In this document: positions 1 through 8,312 of the stretch, one piece after another
Numbering within the stretch: the first letter of the stretch is position 1
Layout of the letters: each line of letters begins with the position of its first letter
Source: Lachnospiraceae bacterium
Lineage (GTDB): Bacteria; Bacillota; Clostridia; Lachnospirales; Lachnospiraceae
Reading direction: 5' to 3'
Assembly: GCA_014804645.1 (NCBI GenBank)
Contig: JAAUZI010000063.1
Span: 1 to 56,990 of the forward strand
DNA: 56,990 nucleotides
Notes under the pieces: model-generated
Database searches by the model: none
What the model saw: the letters and a program-made list of their open reading frames with translations, nothing else
Told to the model about the DNA's origin: nothing
Program-made: the position numbers and the translations under genes

Positions 1-90
1 ATACACCTCATGGGTCTGGGAAATATCATACGCTGCAATCTCTTTCTCCATCTCTCCATTGTCATATCTGATTGCCCTTGCTCTGTTCAT
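1..90 (-). CDS. Unrecognised protein, N-terminal fragment (cut by window edge)
   Basis: An open frame reads leftward from an ATG at position 90 off the edge of the window. A strong GGGGAGGAG ribosome-binding site lies just upstream. The 30 visible residues begin MNRARAIRYDNGEMEKEIAA and are charged, with no signal peptide. No family can be named from so short a piece. The leader upstream of it (111-146) carries a 12-bp inverted repeat. Confidence 0.6.
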   Translation of the reverse strand, partial: MNRARAIRYDNGEMEKEIAAYDISQTHEVY

Positions 91-110
91 CACTGCTCCT
101 CCCCACAGAA

Positions 111-146
111 GTACCGCTCATAGCCTGATGTTGTTATGAGCGGTAC
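111..146. repeat. 12-bp perfect inverted repeat in the leader of the position-90 gene
   Basis: GTACCGCTCATA (111-122) and its exact complement TATGAGCGGTAC (135-146) enclose a 12-nt loop. On the minus strand the hairpin has no following T-run, so it is not a simple terminator. It ends about 20 nt upstream of the start codon at 90, where it could act as an mRNA leader structure or an operator. Confidence 0.6.
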
Positions 147-300
147 CCACTGTTTTCCACACGCAAGACGCTTCTATTGTCTGTAGACATTATTTGCTGA
201 ATATTTTTAAGGTTTTGGTTTATTGCTGTGTGCGCCTTTTCTCCCGTGCTTGTAAGGATACTATAACACGCTTGGGGCGGTCTGTCATTGAACCTGTAGT

Positions 301-1149
301 TCAATATACTGGCTCATACCGATAAACCCACAGATTTTTAATCTGAGGAATCAATTCCTCCACATCCCAGCTCTTCTCGCTGTTGGCCCTGCTGTTGGGA
401 TCGCATACCGTCACTCTGCCATACTCATCCAGACCGGTCAGGACGATAAAATGCCCCGTCGTAGTGAAATCGCCGGGCCGCATCGCGCATATGATGGGAC
501 TGCCCCACTGCAGCCGCGCCAGAATGTGATCTGCGTCAAATACGACGCTGTCCACTGTCAGGCCCATATCCTCCGCTCCCATTTTCATCAGATCCCAGGC
601 CGTACCGGCTCCTTTCACATAATACCCCTCCTGCTCCGCGTACCTTGCCACGGCAAGCGGGTCCCACTGGGTTTCGCCGCTGAGTCCACACCACACCATG
701 GACAGGCAGGTGGGACCGCATCCCGTGACAGCCATAAAATCGCTGCCGTAGGTCTCATAGCCCCAGCGCTGGTCCCACTGAAGAAACAGCGGAATGGTGC
801 CCTGCTCCACCTCGCCGGACAGATCGATCTCAGGATGTACATCCTTGTTCTGGAAATATCCCAGCACAAACTGCTCTGTCTCCGGATTCATCTCCATCAG
901 TGTCAGCAGACTGTCCGGATATTCCTGCTGCGCCTCTGTATCCGCCGATTCCATGATCCGTGTATCGCTTGGACTGTTGGCCTGTCCGGCCAAAACCCAG
1001 CGTTCCGTCTTATCATACAACAATAAAGCTGCTATTCCCATTCCCACTGCAACCATAATCACACAGATGCGGCATACGCTCCTGATAAACCGTCTGCGTC
1101 TTCTCCTTTCCGTCTCTCTCCTGTGTCTTCTCTGCTGCTCTGTATTCAT
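301..1149 (-). CDS. Membrane-anchored C39-like (papain-fold) cysteine peptidase
   Basis: This 282-residue protein has a very basic N-terminus (about residues 7-20, mostly Arg), one membrane segment (about 23-45) and an extracytoplasmic domain of the Peptidase_C39_2 type. The likely catalytic residues are Cys144 in GCGPTC, His233 in TGHFIVLTG and Asp250 in VCDPNS, in the order expected for this fold. Proteins of this kind are usually cell-surface peptidases or peptidoglycan-associated proteins; the substrate cannot be read here. The start is supported by AAGGAGGAGAG upstream of the ATG at 1149. It appears monocistronic and is divergent from the XRE gene at 1419. Confidence 0.85.
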   Translation of the reverse strand: MNTEQQRRHRRETERRRRRRFIRSVCRICVIMVAVGMGIAALLLYDKTERWVLAGQANSPSDTRIMESADTEAQQEYPDSLLTLMEMNPETEQFVLGYFQNKDVHPEIDLSGEVEQGTIPLFLQWDQRWGYETYGSDFMAVTGCGPTCLSMVWCGLSGETQWDPLAVARYAEQEGYYVKGAGTAWDLMKMGAEDMGLTVDSVVFDADHILARLQWGSPIICAMRPGDFTTTGHFIVLTGLDEYGRVTVCDPNSRANSEKSWDVEELIPQIKNLWVYRYEPVY

Positions 1150-1178
1150 TCCAGACTCTCCTCCTTAAATCTGTTATG

Positions 1179-1187
1179 AGTATAACA
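1179..1187 (-). promoter_or_regulatory. Extended -10 promoter for the C39-like peptidase
   Basis: On the minus strand TGT-TATACT forms an extended -10 element about 30 nt upstream of the start codon at 1149. No good -35 is present, which is typical of extended -10 promoters. Confidence 0.45.
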
Positions 1188-1418
1188 AAAGGAGAAAAAT
1201 TGTTCTTCAAAAATAACTTGTAAAATTCTTGCGATTTCATTACAAAGGATTTTAAGAAAATATTTACCGCAGTTTTGAATTTTACGATTAGTAAAATGTT
1301 GAAATTCTGCATTTTATTTTTTCCTGCTGGTATATATTGCTATTTTTCTTTCTATTCAGAGGCGATAAAATAAATGAGATAACTGTTAAATTTATTAGAG
1401 AAAATCAGGAGTTTACAG

Positions 1419-1766
1419 ATGAGTCTCGGCGAAAAACTGTATCGTCTGCGCACAGAACGCGGAATTTTTTTGAAGGAATTGGCCGCCTATCTTCATATGT
1501 CAATAAGCGCTGTTTCCAGTTATGAAAATGATGTCCATTTGCCGGATCTTAAAACGCTGGGTATGCTGGCAGAATACTTTAATGTGTCGGTGGATTATCT
1601 GCTGGATCGAACAGAATACAAAGCGCCCATAGAGAGCATAGGCAGAGAGCTGATAGGGCAATACCCCATTTCCGACTTTGTGAATACGGTCATTGAACTG
1701 TCGCCGGAACGTCAACAGGAGCTAATCAACTATATCGACCTGCTGAAACAGTCCGACGAGTCATAG
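1419..1766 (+). CDS. XRE-family helix-turn-helix regulator (host copy)
   Basis: A 115-residue cytoplasmic DNA-binding protein. Residues 3-58 form a Cro/C1-type HTH (LYRLRTERGIFLKELA, then SISAVSSYEN as recognition helix and the SVDYLLDRT ending typical of SinR-like proteins). The C-terminal half (about 65-110) is a short helical tail, probably for dimerisation. AGGAG lies 9 nt before the ATG at 1419. The protein aligns along nearly its whole length with the XRE protein encoded inside the prophage at 26633-26998. Its targets cannot be inferred. It is divergent from the peptidase gene and convergent with the GNAT gene that ends at 1823. Confidence 0.88.
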   Translation: MSLGEKLYRLRTERGIFLKELAAYLHMSISAVSSYENDVHLPDLKTLGMLAEYFNVSVDYLLDRTEYKAPIESIGRELIGQYPISDFVNTVIELSPERQQELINYIDLLKQSDES

Positions 1767-1790
1767 AATCAACAGAATAATTGAGAATGA

Positions 1791-1816
1791 GGCGGCCGTC
1801 TTGCCAGACTGCCGCC
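1791..1816. terminator. GC-rich hairpin between convergent genes
   Basis: GGCGGC (1791-1796) pairs with GCCGCC (1811-1816), with a short inner TCT/AGA pairing. It lies between the XRE stop (1766) and the stop of the leftward GNAT gene (1823). The T-tract is weak on both strands, so a shared bidirectional terminator is plausible but not certain. Confidence 0.45.
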
Positions 1817-1822
1817 TTATCA

Positions 1823-2347
1823 CTATCCCAGTTTCTTACTCATAAACAACACCAAATCGTCATCATTGCAGTAATTCTCGTAGGGCGCCGCCACCTGCTC
1901 TCCATACCATGCGCCGCTGCCGTCAGGGATATACCCCCTTTTCACATACATGCGCTGAGCGCTGCCGTAGCCGCTGTGCAATCCCACTCCCAGCCACACC
2001 GTGTCCGCATATTCTCCGGCAATCCGCTCCGCCACATCCATCAGAACGGAGCCGATTCCCCGGCATCGGAACTTCTCCAGCACGCCAAAATCTACGATCT
2101 CCGGCCATCCTCTGCCCGCAAAAGCACCGCCCAGTCCCTCTCTGTACACATTGATATACCCGGCCACCTGCCCCTGATACTCTGCCACCAGACTGATGCA
2201 AAGCCCTTTCCCTGCATGCGCCAGACGCATCTCGTATTTTTCCACCGTCTGATGCCATCCCTGGGCAATCTCTTCGTCACAAATGATCTTTGCGTCCGTC
2301 TGTTCCATGGAACGTACCAGAATATCCTTTTCCTGATAATAAATCAT
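1823..2347 (-). CDS. GNAT-family N-acetyltransferase
   Basis: A 174-residue single-domain acetyltransferase. The acetyl-CoA binding motif A is visible as VLEKFRCRGIGSVLMDVAE (about residues 88-106), preceded by the beta strand IVDFGVLEKF, and the late WLGVGLHSGYGSAQRMYVKR segment is typical of motif B. The family transfers an acetyl group from acetyl-CoA to an amine; the acceptor cannot be told. AAGGAGGAA is well placed before the ATG at 2347. It is the first of three GNAT genes in a row on this strand, separated from the next by about 70 bp, so they may be related stress or detoxification functions. Confidence 0.88.
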   Translation of the reverse strand: MIYYQEKDILVRSMEQTDAKIICDEEIAQGWHQTVEKYEMRLAHAGKGLCISLVAEYQGQVAGYINVYREGLGGAFAGRGWPEIVDFGVLEKFRCRGIGSVLMDVAERIAGEYADTVWLGVGLHSGYGSAQRMYVKRGYIPDGSGAWYGEQVAAPYENYCNDDDLVLFMSKKLG

Positions 2348-2416
2348 AACATTCCTCCTTCTCCGCCTGTCGGCAGACGCCTATCTGCCCGGCTATAAAT
2401 GCATACCCCTGTCACA

Positions 2417-3622
2417 TTAATCCCACTGTCCCGGAAAATACTGTTTTTTCAGCGGTGGGAACTGCTTGGACAGTTCCTCCACCTCCTCAGCCGGAAGATC
2501 ATTAAATACCTTGGATTCATGAAAACTTCCTCCAAAGGCTTTCAGCGCTCCCGGTGTCAGTTCATATCCCATAAAAGCATCATAATTCTCACCGTACGCA
2601 GTAGTGATCCCCAACTTGTCGCAGGTGACGAAACCCCTCTTGGGATAATACCCCGGCTCTCCAAAGATCACAATGCCCGGATAACCGGCCTCTCTGGCCA
2701 GAGCTGTAGTCTCCGCAAGTAACATTTCTCCCACGCCCATTCCCTGCCAGTCCGGGTCCACACACAGAGGACCGAAATCCAGTATCTCCAGTGTTTCCTC
2801 CCCTTTTTTCAGCCAGGCCCTACAGTACATGATACAGCCGATGACCTTGCCATCCTTCACCGCAATCCGGGAGATTTCCGGCATATAGTCCTGAGACTTA
2901 CGCATCTTGTGTACCAGCAGATGTTCGTCACAGCCCCTGTGATGATTGTTCCAGAAAGCCCGCATGGTCATCTCCTCCGTGGCATGGTAATCGCTCTCCG
3001 TCTCCTGCCTAATCTCGATATCCTCCCTCTTCAGCTGCGGCTTTTTATTGTACAGTATCCCCAGGTCCAGTCGCACCTCCTTGCGCTCCAGGTCCCCGTT
3101 CTGGTAGCAGCAGGAGTCAAAGCCAATCAGAGTGAAACCCTCCTGCAGGTAGAACGCAATAGCCCCCACATTACAGGACTGGGTCTCCAGAATCAGCGCC
3201 CGCCGTCTCTCCCGCCGGACCTGCTCTTTCGCCAGTGCCATCAGTGCGTGGGCGATACCCTGTCTGCGGTAATCCTCGTGTACCCACATTTCTGTCACCA
3301 TCAGGCGATTGGACCACTCCTCGGGACAGGTCTCAATACAGGCAATCATCTCGCCGTCCTTTACCACACCCCAGGCGTAAGCCTTCTCCCAATGCTCCTG
3401 GTACAGTTTATCCGGGAAATCATACTCCTCCGGGGTATGACTAACCGGCTCTGCAAAGGGCTTTTTCTCCAAAGTAACCTGAAAACCATCTGCCGTCTGT
3501 CTCACCGCCACATCATAATATTCTGTGGTGGTATAACGCATGGGAATGGGTGTGCCCTGCCATTTTTCCTTGGGCAGGGGTACGATCTCATATGCAATTT
3601 TTTCTGTTTTCTGTATACTCAT
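2417..3622 (-). CDS. Tandem-domain GNAT acetyltransferase
   Basis: A 401-residue protein with two GNAT domains. The first motif A is MWVHEDYRRQGIAHALMALA and the second is LCVDPDWQGMGVGEMLLAE. The second half ends with the PGYYPKRGFV signature typical of predicted N-acetyltransferases that act on small molecules. The open frame extends upstream to 3667, but the ATG at 3622 has GGAGAG at the right distance and avoids overlapping the next gene, so it is the preferred start. It lies 19 bp downstream of the third GNAT gene and is probably cotranscribed with it. Confidence 0.85.
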   Translation of the reverse strand: MSIQKTEKIAYEIVPLPKEKWQGTPIPMRYTTTEYYDVAVRQTADGFQVTLEKKPFAEPVSHTPEEYDFPDKLYQEHWEKAYAWGVVKDGEMIACIETCPEEWSNRLMVTEMWVHEDYRRQGIAHALMALAKEQVRRERRRALILETQSCNVGAIAFYLQEGFTLIGFDSCCYQNGDLERKEVRLDLGILYNKKPQLKREDIEIRQETESDYHATEEMTMRAFWNNHHRGCDEHLLVHKMRKSQDYMPEISRIAVKDGKVIGCIMYCRAWLKKGEETLEILDFGPLCVDPDWQGMGVGEMLLAETTALAREAGYPGIVIFGEPGYYPKRGFVTCDKLGITTAYGENYDAFMGYELTPGALKAFGGSFHESKVFNDLPAEEVEELSKQFPPLKKQYFPGQWD

Positions 3623-3641
3623 TTTTTCTCTCCAATCTTTT

Positions 3642-4592
3642 TTAATTCTTGTAGGCACTCTCCACAATTCTTCTTGTCAAGCTGTAAGTATAGGGTTCAA
3701 AATACTTTGTCCAGAATCCCCGGGCGGTGGGATTGATGCTTTCATAGTCCACCCCCAGTTTCGTATATCCTTCCGCTCTCAGAGTCCTTATGACATGGTT
3801 TAACAGATGCTGCATGATCCCCTGACCGCGATATGCGGGCACACAGTAGGCCCCGCAGATATTCTGCATCTCCGCATCCTCTGTGGCAAAATTCTCTCCG
3901 TCATCCGTAATCTCCAGATAGGCAACCAGTTCTTCCCCCTTCCACGCCGTGAATACCCGCACACTGCCACTTTCCTTTCGCCTCTGCCAGCTTTCAATAT
4001 CCTCATCACTCATCTTGATAAAACAGGGACTCTTTCCCAAGTGTTCCCCCAGACAGGCACGCAATTTTCTTATCTCTGAGAAATCTGTCTGTCCACTTTC
4101 CCTACAGGCGATTGTTTCATCTGCTCTGCCTGGCATGTGAATTTCCTCCAGTGCCCTGACAGCGTCCATACACCGCATTCCAAAGCCATAGGTAAACAAT
4201 CCTGACACCGCCGCAGAGTCATGGGCATACAGGGCGATCGTATGGTAAGCAATCTCCCTTTGCACCAGTTTCTCCGCCAGAGTCTGGTACATTCTGCAAT
4301 AGATGTCCTCTCTATTCTCTTTGATTGCCCCATGGGCATGTACTGGCGTAAAAATTCCTTGTGCCGTAGAGCCAAATTCATTCTCCCACGGCCCAATATA
4401 AGTCCAGAATCCCAACAGCCTGTCATCTTCCACAGCCGCCACACCCAAACTATTTTGGGCCAGTTCCTGCAGTCCGGGCAATTCCCTTACCTCCGGCAGA
4501 CAGCTTACATGCTCCCTTTCCTCCCGGTAATTATCCTTTGCAAGCAGCTCTGCTGCCGCTGCATATTCCACTGTTAAATCCACAATTTTCAT
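3642..4592 (-). CDS. GNAT-family N-acetyltransferase
   Basis: A 316-residue protein. A degenerate N-terminal GNAT-like region (residues 1-140) is followed by a clear C-terminal GNAT domain. Its motif A is YCVPAYRGQGIMQHLLNHVI, followed by LGVDYESINPTARGFWTKYF, a common ending in this family. GGGAGAAAGAGA precedes the ATG at 4592. It heads a likely operon with the tandem-domain gene downstream. The substrate is unknown. Confidence 0.82.
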   Translation of the reverse strand: MKIVDLTVEYAAAAELLAKDNYREEREHVSCLPEVRELPGLQELAQNSLGVAAVEDDRLLGFWTYIGPWENEFGSTAQGIFTPVHAHGAIKENREDIYCRMYQTLAEKLVQREIAYHTIALYAHDSAAVSGLFTYGFGMRCMDAVRALEEIHMPGRADETIACRESGQTDFSEIRKLRACLGEHLGKSPCFIKMSDEDIESWQRRKESGSVRVFTAWKGEELVAYLEITDDGENFATEDAEMQNICGAYCVPAYRGQGIMQHLLNHVIRTLRAEGYTKLGVDYESINPTARGFWTKYFEPYTYSLTRRIVESAYKN

Positions 4593-4674
4593 TCTCTTTC
4601 TCCCTTTCGATATGTCTTCTGCCTGTCCGGCATGAAGAGCCTTTTAGCAAATACCGGGAGGATGTTTTATGCAC

Positions 4675-4703
4675 AATAAAAGCCGCAGCAATCTGCCGCG
4701 GCT
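4675..4703 (-). terminator. Intrinsic terminator of the 29-aa peptide unit
   Basis: On the minus strand a ten-pair hairpin (positions 4703-4681, arms AGCCGCGGCA and TGCTGCGGCT, one G-T wobble, loop GAT) is followed by TTTATT. It ends the small unit that starts at the promoter at 4871-4899. Confidence 0.75.
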
Positions 4704-4746
4704 TAAAGTTCTAACTCTCGTCCGCCCACTTCAGTGAGCGTTCAAA

Positions 4747-4836
4747 TCAGAATCTTAATGATGATAAAATCCCCGAGGTAATCGCATCTTGTATACTGCT
4801 ATAAAATTGTTTTCCGTTTCGTATCGTACCTGACAT
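4747..4836 (-). CDS. Predicted 29-residue peptide
   Basis: The minus strand carries AGGAGG, nine nucleotides later an ATG (4836), and 29 codons ending at TGA (4747-4749). The peptide starts MSGTIRNGKQ and ends GILSSLRF; it is mildly basic with a short amphipathic middle. A well-formed promoter (4871-4899) and an intrinsic terminator (4675-4703) enclose it, so the region is almost certainly transcribed on its own. Whether the product is the peptide or the roughly 180-nt RNA is open. An alternative ATG only two nucleotides after the AGGAGG would give a 14-codon frame and is less well spaced. No family is recognised. Confidence 0.5.
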   Translation of the reverse strand: MSGTIRNGKQFYSSIQDAITSGILSSLRF

Positions 4837-4870
4837 ATGCCATTACCTCCTTTATTAATTTGTTATACCG

Positions 4871-4899
4871 ATTTTATCACGATATGGTTTATCCTGCAA
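4871..4899 (-). promoter_or_regulatory. Sigma-A-type promoter for the 29-aa peptide unit
   Basis: On the minus strand the -35 is TTGCAG (4899-4894) and the -10 is TAAAAT (4876-4871), with a 17-bp spacer. It overlaps the 3' flank of the Cys-rich mini-gene that ends at 4903. Confidence 0.7.
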
Positions 4900-4902
4900 G
4901 CA

Positions 4903-5073
4903 TTATTTTTGTGGATAACAGGCATTATCCCTGGATTGCCTTTTATCCTCTTGCTGCTCACAGGCGGCTCTATATCGGCCATTCCTGTGATATTCTCGGC
5001 AGGCTGCGCAGTCCCCATGACGGAGGCATTTTATCCGTTTGCAGGGACAATTCTGCAGCACACTATACCTCAT
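4903..5073 (-). CDS. Cys-rich 56-residue protein
   Basis: A short leftward gene overlapping the end of the Dabb gene by 11 bp. It reads MRYSVLQNCPCKRIKC, then HGDCAACREYH, then a late CEQ. The pattern CPCxxxKCxxHGxCxxCxEYH is one I recognise from small, uncharacterised clostridial proteins. The ordered cysteines and histidines suggest a metal-binding fold, most likely zinc. AGGAG lies about 11 nt before the ATG at 5073; an in-frame GTG four codons on, preceded by GAGG, is an alternative start. It probably shares a transcript with the Dabb gene. The function is unknown. Confidence 0.6.
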   Translation of the reverse strand: MRYSVLQNCPCKRIKCLRHGDCAACREYHRNGRYRAACEQQEDKRQSRDNACYPQK

Positions 5074-5365
5074 AATCCATGCAGCTCCTGACTGCCGTAT
5101 AGGGCCTTACCTTCCCGTCCGCCACAGCCACATGCTCCGGGTGAACCGCATAGCCCTTCAACGCCGCCTCGTCCACAAAGGCGGAGTCCAGCATCAAATC
5201 CACATTGGAGCTGGGCAGTCCCTCCGTATACACCTTGATCTCCAGCAGCCCCGGAATCCTGCCGGCCAATCCCTCCAATCCGGCTTTGATCCCGGCCTTT
5301 ACCGCCGTCTTCTCCTCCGCTGACAACTCCTCTTTTAACGTCCATAATATAATATGCTTTACCAT
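5063..5365 (-). CDS. Dabb (stress-responsive A/B barrel) family protein
   Basis: A 100-residue protein that begins MVKHIILWTLKEE and holds the pattern LEIKVYTEGLPSSNVDLMLD followed by YAVHPEHVAV, which is the hallmark of the ferredoxin-like Dabb domain. Such proteins form dimeric barrels, and some related enzymes are monooxygenases or cyclases; in Firmicutes they are mostly small proteins of unknown role. The full domain is present and the length is normal. The stop codon overlaps the start of the Cys-rich mini-gene. Confidence 0.85.
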   Translation of the reverse strand: MVKHIILWTLKEELSAEEKTAVKAGIKAGLEGLAGRIPGLLEIKVYTEGLPSSNVDLMLDSAFVDEAALKGYAVHPEHVAVADGKVRPYTAVRSCMDYEV

Positions 5366-5431
5366 AAATCTCCCTATCCTTTCCGCCGGGAACCTATGAC
5401 ACCCGGCATTTCATACATTTCTCCCTCTGAT

Positions 5432-7483
5432 TTACTCGCCCATCTCCGCCAGTTCTGTCTCCGTCTCCAGCATGCGTTCCAGCAGACTCTCCTGGTTCTG
5501 CTCCTCCGCGTCTATGGCCTCTTGGAGTTCCACCAGCTTAGTGTAGTCGCTGGCCAGAGCTGGGTCCGCAAGCTGCAGCTGCAGCTCCGCAAGCCTGCCC
5601 TCACTCTCCGACAGCAGGCGTTCATATTTCTCCAACTGGCTTTTCAGGCGGGAGCGAATCTTTCCCGGATTATAATATGTCTTTTTGTCAAACACATCCG
5701 TCAAAGTTGGCTCGGTCTTCGCCCTATCGGCAGTGTTGTCCGCTGATCCATTTCCGACTTGTACACCGCTGCCAGCCGATGCTCCCGCTCCGGTCCCCCG
5801 GGCCTCTCCTGCTCCCGTTTTCCCGGCAGGACGAGCTGCGGCTATGCCGCCCACCAATCCCGCCGCCTCCTTTTGTTTCCGCTCCAGGTATTCCTCATAG
5901 CCCATCTTATACTGCGTCACACCGTCCGCAGAAAATTCCAGTATCCCTGTGGCTATACGGCTGATAAAGTACCGGTCATGGGACACAAACAGTACCGTGC
6001 CGGCATACTCCCTCAGCATCTGCTCCAGAGCCTCCTTGCCGACAATATCCATGTGGTTGGTAGGCTCGTCCAAAATCAACAGATTTGGCCTGGTCTGCAA
6101 CATTTTACACAGAGACAGCCGCACCTTCTCACCGCCGGAGAGCTGCCCCATAAGTTTCATCACATCCTCCCCGGAAAACAGAAATCCCCCCAGAGCGCTG
6201 CGCACCTCCTCCCGCACGTAGCGGGGATACTCCTCCCAGAAATTGTCCAGCACCGTCTGCTGCGGGTCTGCGTCATCCAACACCGCCTTCTGCTGGTCAA
6301 AGTAGCCCCACTCCACATTCTGTCCGAATTTGTACTCACCGCCCAGAGCAGGCAGTTCCCCGATCAGGGTTCTCAGCAGCGTGGATTTTCCCTTGCCGTT
6401 CTCTCCGATAATGGCAAGGCGCTCCTTTTTTTGCAGTAGAAAACTCACCTTTTCCAGCTCATGGTCATATCCGATGGACAAATCTCTGGCCTGCACCACA
6501 TTGGTGTAGCTCTCTATCCGCGGCTCATACTTGGCGTGAAATGCCTTGGTGTCAAACCGTCTGGGTTTCTCAATCTTGACCATATGCTCAATCACCATGC
6601 GCTTAGAGCGGGTGGCCGCCACTTTGCTGGGCGTATTTTTCCATTTTTCGATCCATTCCGTCAGTCTCTGTATCTCCTTCTGCTGCTCCTCATAGTCCTT
6701 TTCCTGCTTGGCCAGGTTTTCCTCCTTTTGCCTCATAAAGGCGGAGTAATTGCCTGCGTAGCGCTTGATTTTGTGATATTCAATCTCGTAAGTCACATCA
6801 ATCACCTTGTCCAGAAACATTCTGTCATGAGACACGATGATCACCGCCTTATCATAGGTTTTCAGATAGCCCTCCAGCCATTCGATGGTGGGCAGGTCTA
6901 AATGGTTGGTAGGCTCGTCCAGTAGCATAATATCCGGCCTCCCCAGCAGCAGCTTGATAAATGCCACCTTGGTCTGCTGTCCCCCCGAAAAGCTGCCTAT
7001 CGGACGGCTCATATCCTCCAGCGCAAAGCCAAACCGCTGAAACATGATCTCCATATCCTGTCTCCAGGAATACCCCCTCAGAGCCTCCATCTTTCGCTGT
7101 AGTTTGTCATACTCTCCGAGGAGCTGCCTGTCGTCAGACTCCTTCATCGCCTCCTCCAGCTCGTTCATTCGCTTTTCGCAAGCAAAGACCGGCGCAAAGA
7201 CCTTCTTGATCTCCTCTTCCACCGAGATCTCCTTATCCTCGAAATTCACCTGGCGCAGAAAACCGATCTCCTGCTTTCCCGCCATGGTAATGCCGCATTC
7301 CTCGTCGCTGTCCAGGTTGTTCATCTGGATATCTCCCACGATCAACTTCAAAAGCGTAGTCTTGCCGCAGCCGTTGCGACCCACGATGGCAATTTTCTCC
7401 CTGTCGTGTACCTCAAAATTTACATCCTCCAATATGGTGTCCGCCCCGTATTGCACCAGGGCATGCCTTATCTGATATCTCAT
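5432..7483 (-). CDS. ABC-F family ATPase (duplicated ATP-binding cassettes)
   Basis: A 683-residue soluble protein with two ATP-binding cassettes and no membrane segments. The first cassette has Walker A GRNGCGKTTL, signature FSGGQQTKVA and Walker B IMLLDEPTNHLD; the second has GENGKGKSTLL, LSGGEKVRLSL and LLILDEPTNHMD. Between them is the charged linker (EWIEKWKNTPSKVAATRSKR) typical of ABC-F proteins, which act on the ribosome. A low-complexity Ala/Gly-rich stretch and a C-terminal coiled coil follow. The ATG at 7483 matches the usual family start (MRYQIRHALV); a GTG at 7522 would add 13 residues and overlap the upstream gene. Its specific role (translation factor or antibiotic protection) cannot be told. 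Confidence 0.9.
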   Translation of the reverse strand: MRYQIRHALVQYGADTILEDVNFEVHDREKIAIVGRNGCGKTTLLKLIVGDIQMNNLDSDEECGITMAGKQEIGFLRQVNFEDKEISVEEEIKKVFAPVFACEKRMNELEEAMKESDDRQLLGEYDKLQRKMEALRGYSWRQDMEIMFQRFGFALEDMSRPIGSFSGGQQTKVAFIKLLLGRPDIMLLDEPTNHLDLPTIEWLEGYLKTYDKAVIIVSHDRMFLDKVIDVTYEIEYHKIKRYAGNYSAFMRQKEENLAKQEKDYEEQQKEIQRLTEWIEKWKNTPSKVAATRSKRMVIEHMVKIEKPRRFDTKAFHAKYEPRIESYTNVVQARDLSIGYDHELEKVSFLLQKKERLAIIGENGKGKSTLLRTLIGELPALGGEYKFGQNVEWGYFDQQKAVLDDADPQQTVLDNFWEEYPRYVREEVRSALGGFLFSGEDVMKLMGQLSGGEKVRLSLCKMLQTRPNLLILDEPTNHMDIVGKEALEQMLREYAGTVLFVSHDRYFISRIATGILEFSADGVTQYKMGYEEYLERKQKEAAGLVGGIAAARPAGKTGAGEARGTGAGASAGSGVQVGNGSADNTADRAKTEPTLTDVFDKKTYYNPGKIRSRLKSQLEKYERLLSESEGRLAELQLQLADPALASDYTKLVELQEAIDAEEQNQESLLERMLETETELAEMGE

Positions 7484-7511
7484 AATTACAGTCTGAATCC
7501 TTTCTTTCCAA

Positions 7512-8312
7512 TCACTCTTCACTGCCGCAGATATACTGAGGCTTTATCAGATTTCCCAGCTCTTCATAGGAAAAACCCAGTCCCTGGCCCCCCTCTGAAT
7601 ACGGAGCCAGTTCATAGGCGTCAAACAGCACCTTAAGTCCCTCCGTATCCAGATACCATTTTATCGCCTCATCGGCGGACTCCTGCGGGTAAAACTGCTG
7701 ATTTACCGTCTCCTCATACCCCTGCCAGAGACGGGAATTCCCATCCTGATCCATATATTCCTCTGACGACAGCTGTTCCAGTACCAAATCATATATCCGG
7801 TCATAATCCGTGACCACATCCGCCAGTCTCAGCCTCTGCCCCGACAGGGGATCAAAACACACGCCGCGACTGTAGTAGTTGGGATGGAGACCTCCCGCCC
7901 ACGCATAGTCCTCCATGAACAGACTGATCACCGCCTCGTCTGAACGCAAAACCGTGATTTCTCTGGAATAGGAAAAAGGCAGTATCTGTGTCTTCGCCAA
8001 TAAATCCCATTTCTCTATACCCTCCTCGACTATTTCTATCCCTCTCTCGTACATCGAACCCACATAGCCGGCGTTCTCCGCGTTAAACACTTCCAATACC
8101 CGCTCCAGCTCCTCGTATCCCTCAGAGAGCAGACGGACCTCGTCATAGGGACACTCCAGAATCGTCTGACCCAGTTCCTGATTCCAGAGAGAATAATCGC
8201 GATTGCTCCAAAGCTCTATATCAATACATCTCTTGTCCTCCTGTGCGCCGCAGCCGCCCAATGTCAGGCACAGAGCCAGCAGCACGGTACATATCCCTGA
8301 TTTTTTTCCCAT
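7512..8312 (-). CDS. Lipoprotein with RsiV/DUF3298-like domain
   Basis: A 266-residue secreted lipoprotein. It starts MGKKSGICTVLLALCLTLGGC, where LTLGGC is a lipobox with the lipidated Cys at about residue 21. The body contains the segment AWAGGLHPNYYSRGVCFD followed by LADVV, which is typical of the DUF3298 domain of RsiV-like proteins. RsiV itself is an anti-sigma factor that binds lysozyme; this copy lacks a cytoplasmic anti-sigma part, so it is only a relative of the sensor domain. GGGGAGA sits 9 nt before the ATG at 8312. Its stop overlaps the alternative upstream start of the ABC-F gene. Confidence 0.78.
   Translation of the reverse strand: MGKKSGICTVLLALCLTLGGCGAQEDKRCIDIELWSNRDYSLWNQELGQTILECPYDEVRLLSEGYEELERVLEVFNAENAGYVGSMYERGIEIVEEGIEKWDLLAKTQILPFSYSREITVLRSDEAVISLFMEDYAWAGGLHPNYYSRGVCFDPLSGQRLRLADVVTDYDRIYDLVLEQLSSEEYMDQDGNSRLWQGYEETVNQQFYPQESADEAIKWYLDTEGLKVLFDAYELAPYSEGGQGLGFSYEELGNLIKPQYICGSEE

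Noticed and set aside
451..1026. Long rightward open frame opposite the C39-like peptidase gene
   Set aside because: No ribosome-binding site, odd amino acid composition, and the opposite strand encodes a clear peptidase with catalytic motifs.
4837..5091. Rightward open frames over the peptide promoter region
   Set aside because: They run opposite to a Cys-patterned mini-gene and a well-formed minus-strand promoter, and lack ribosome-binding sites.
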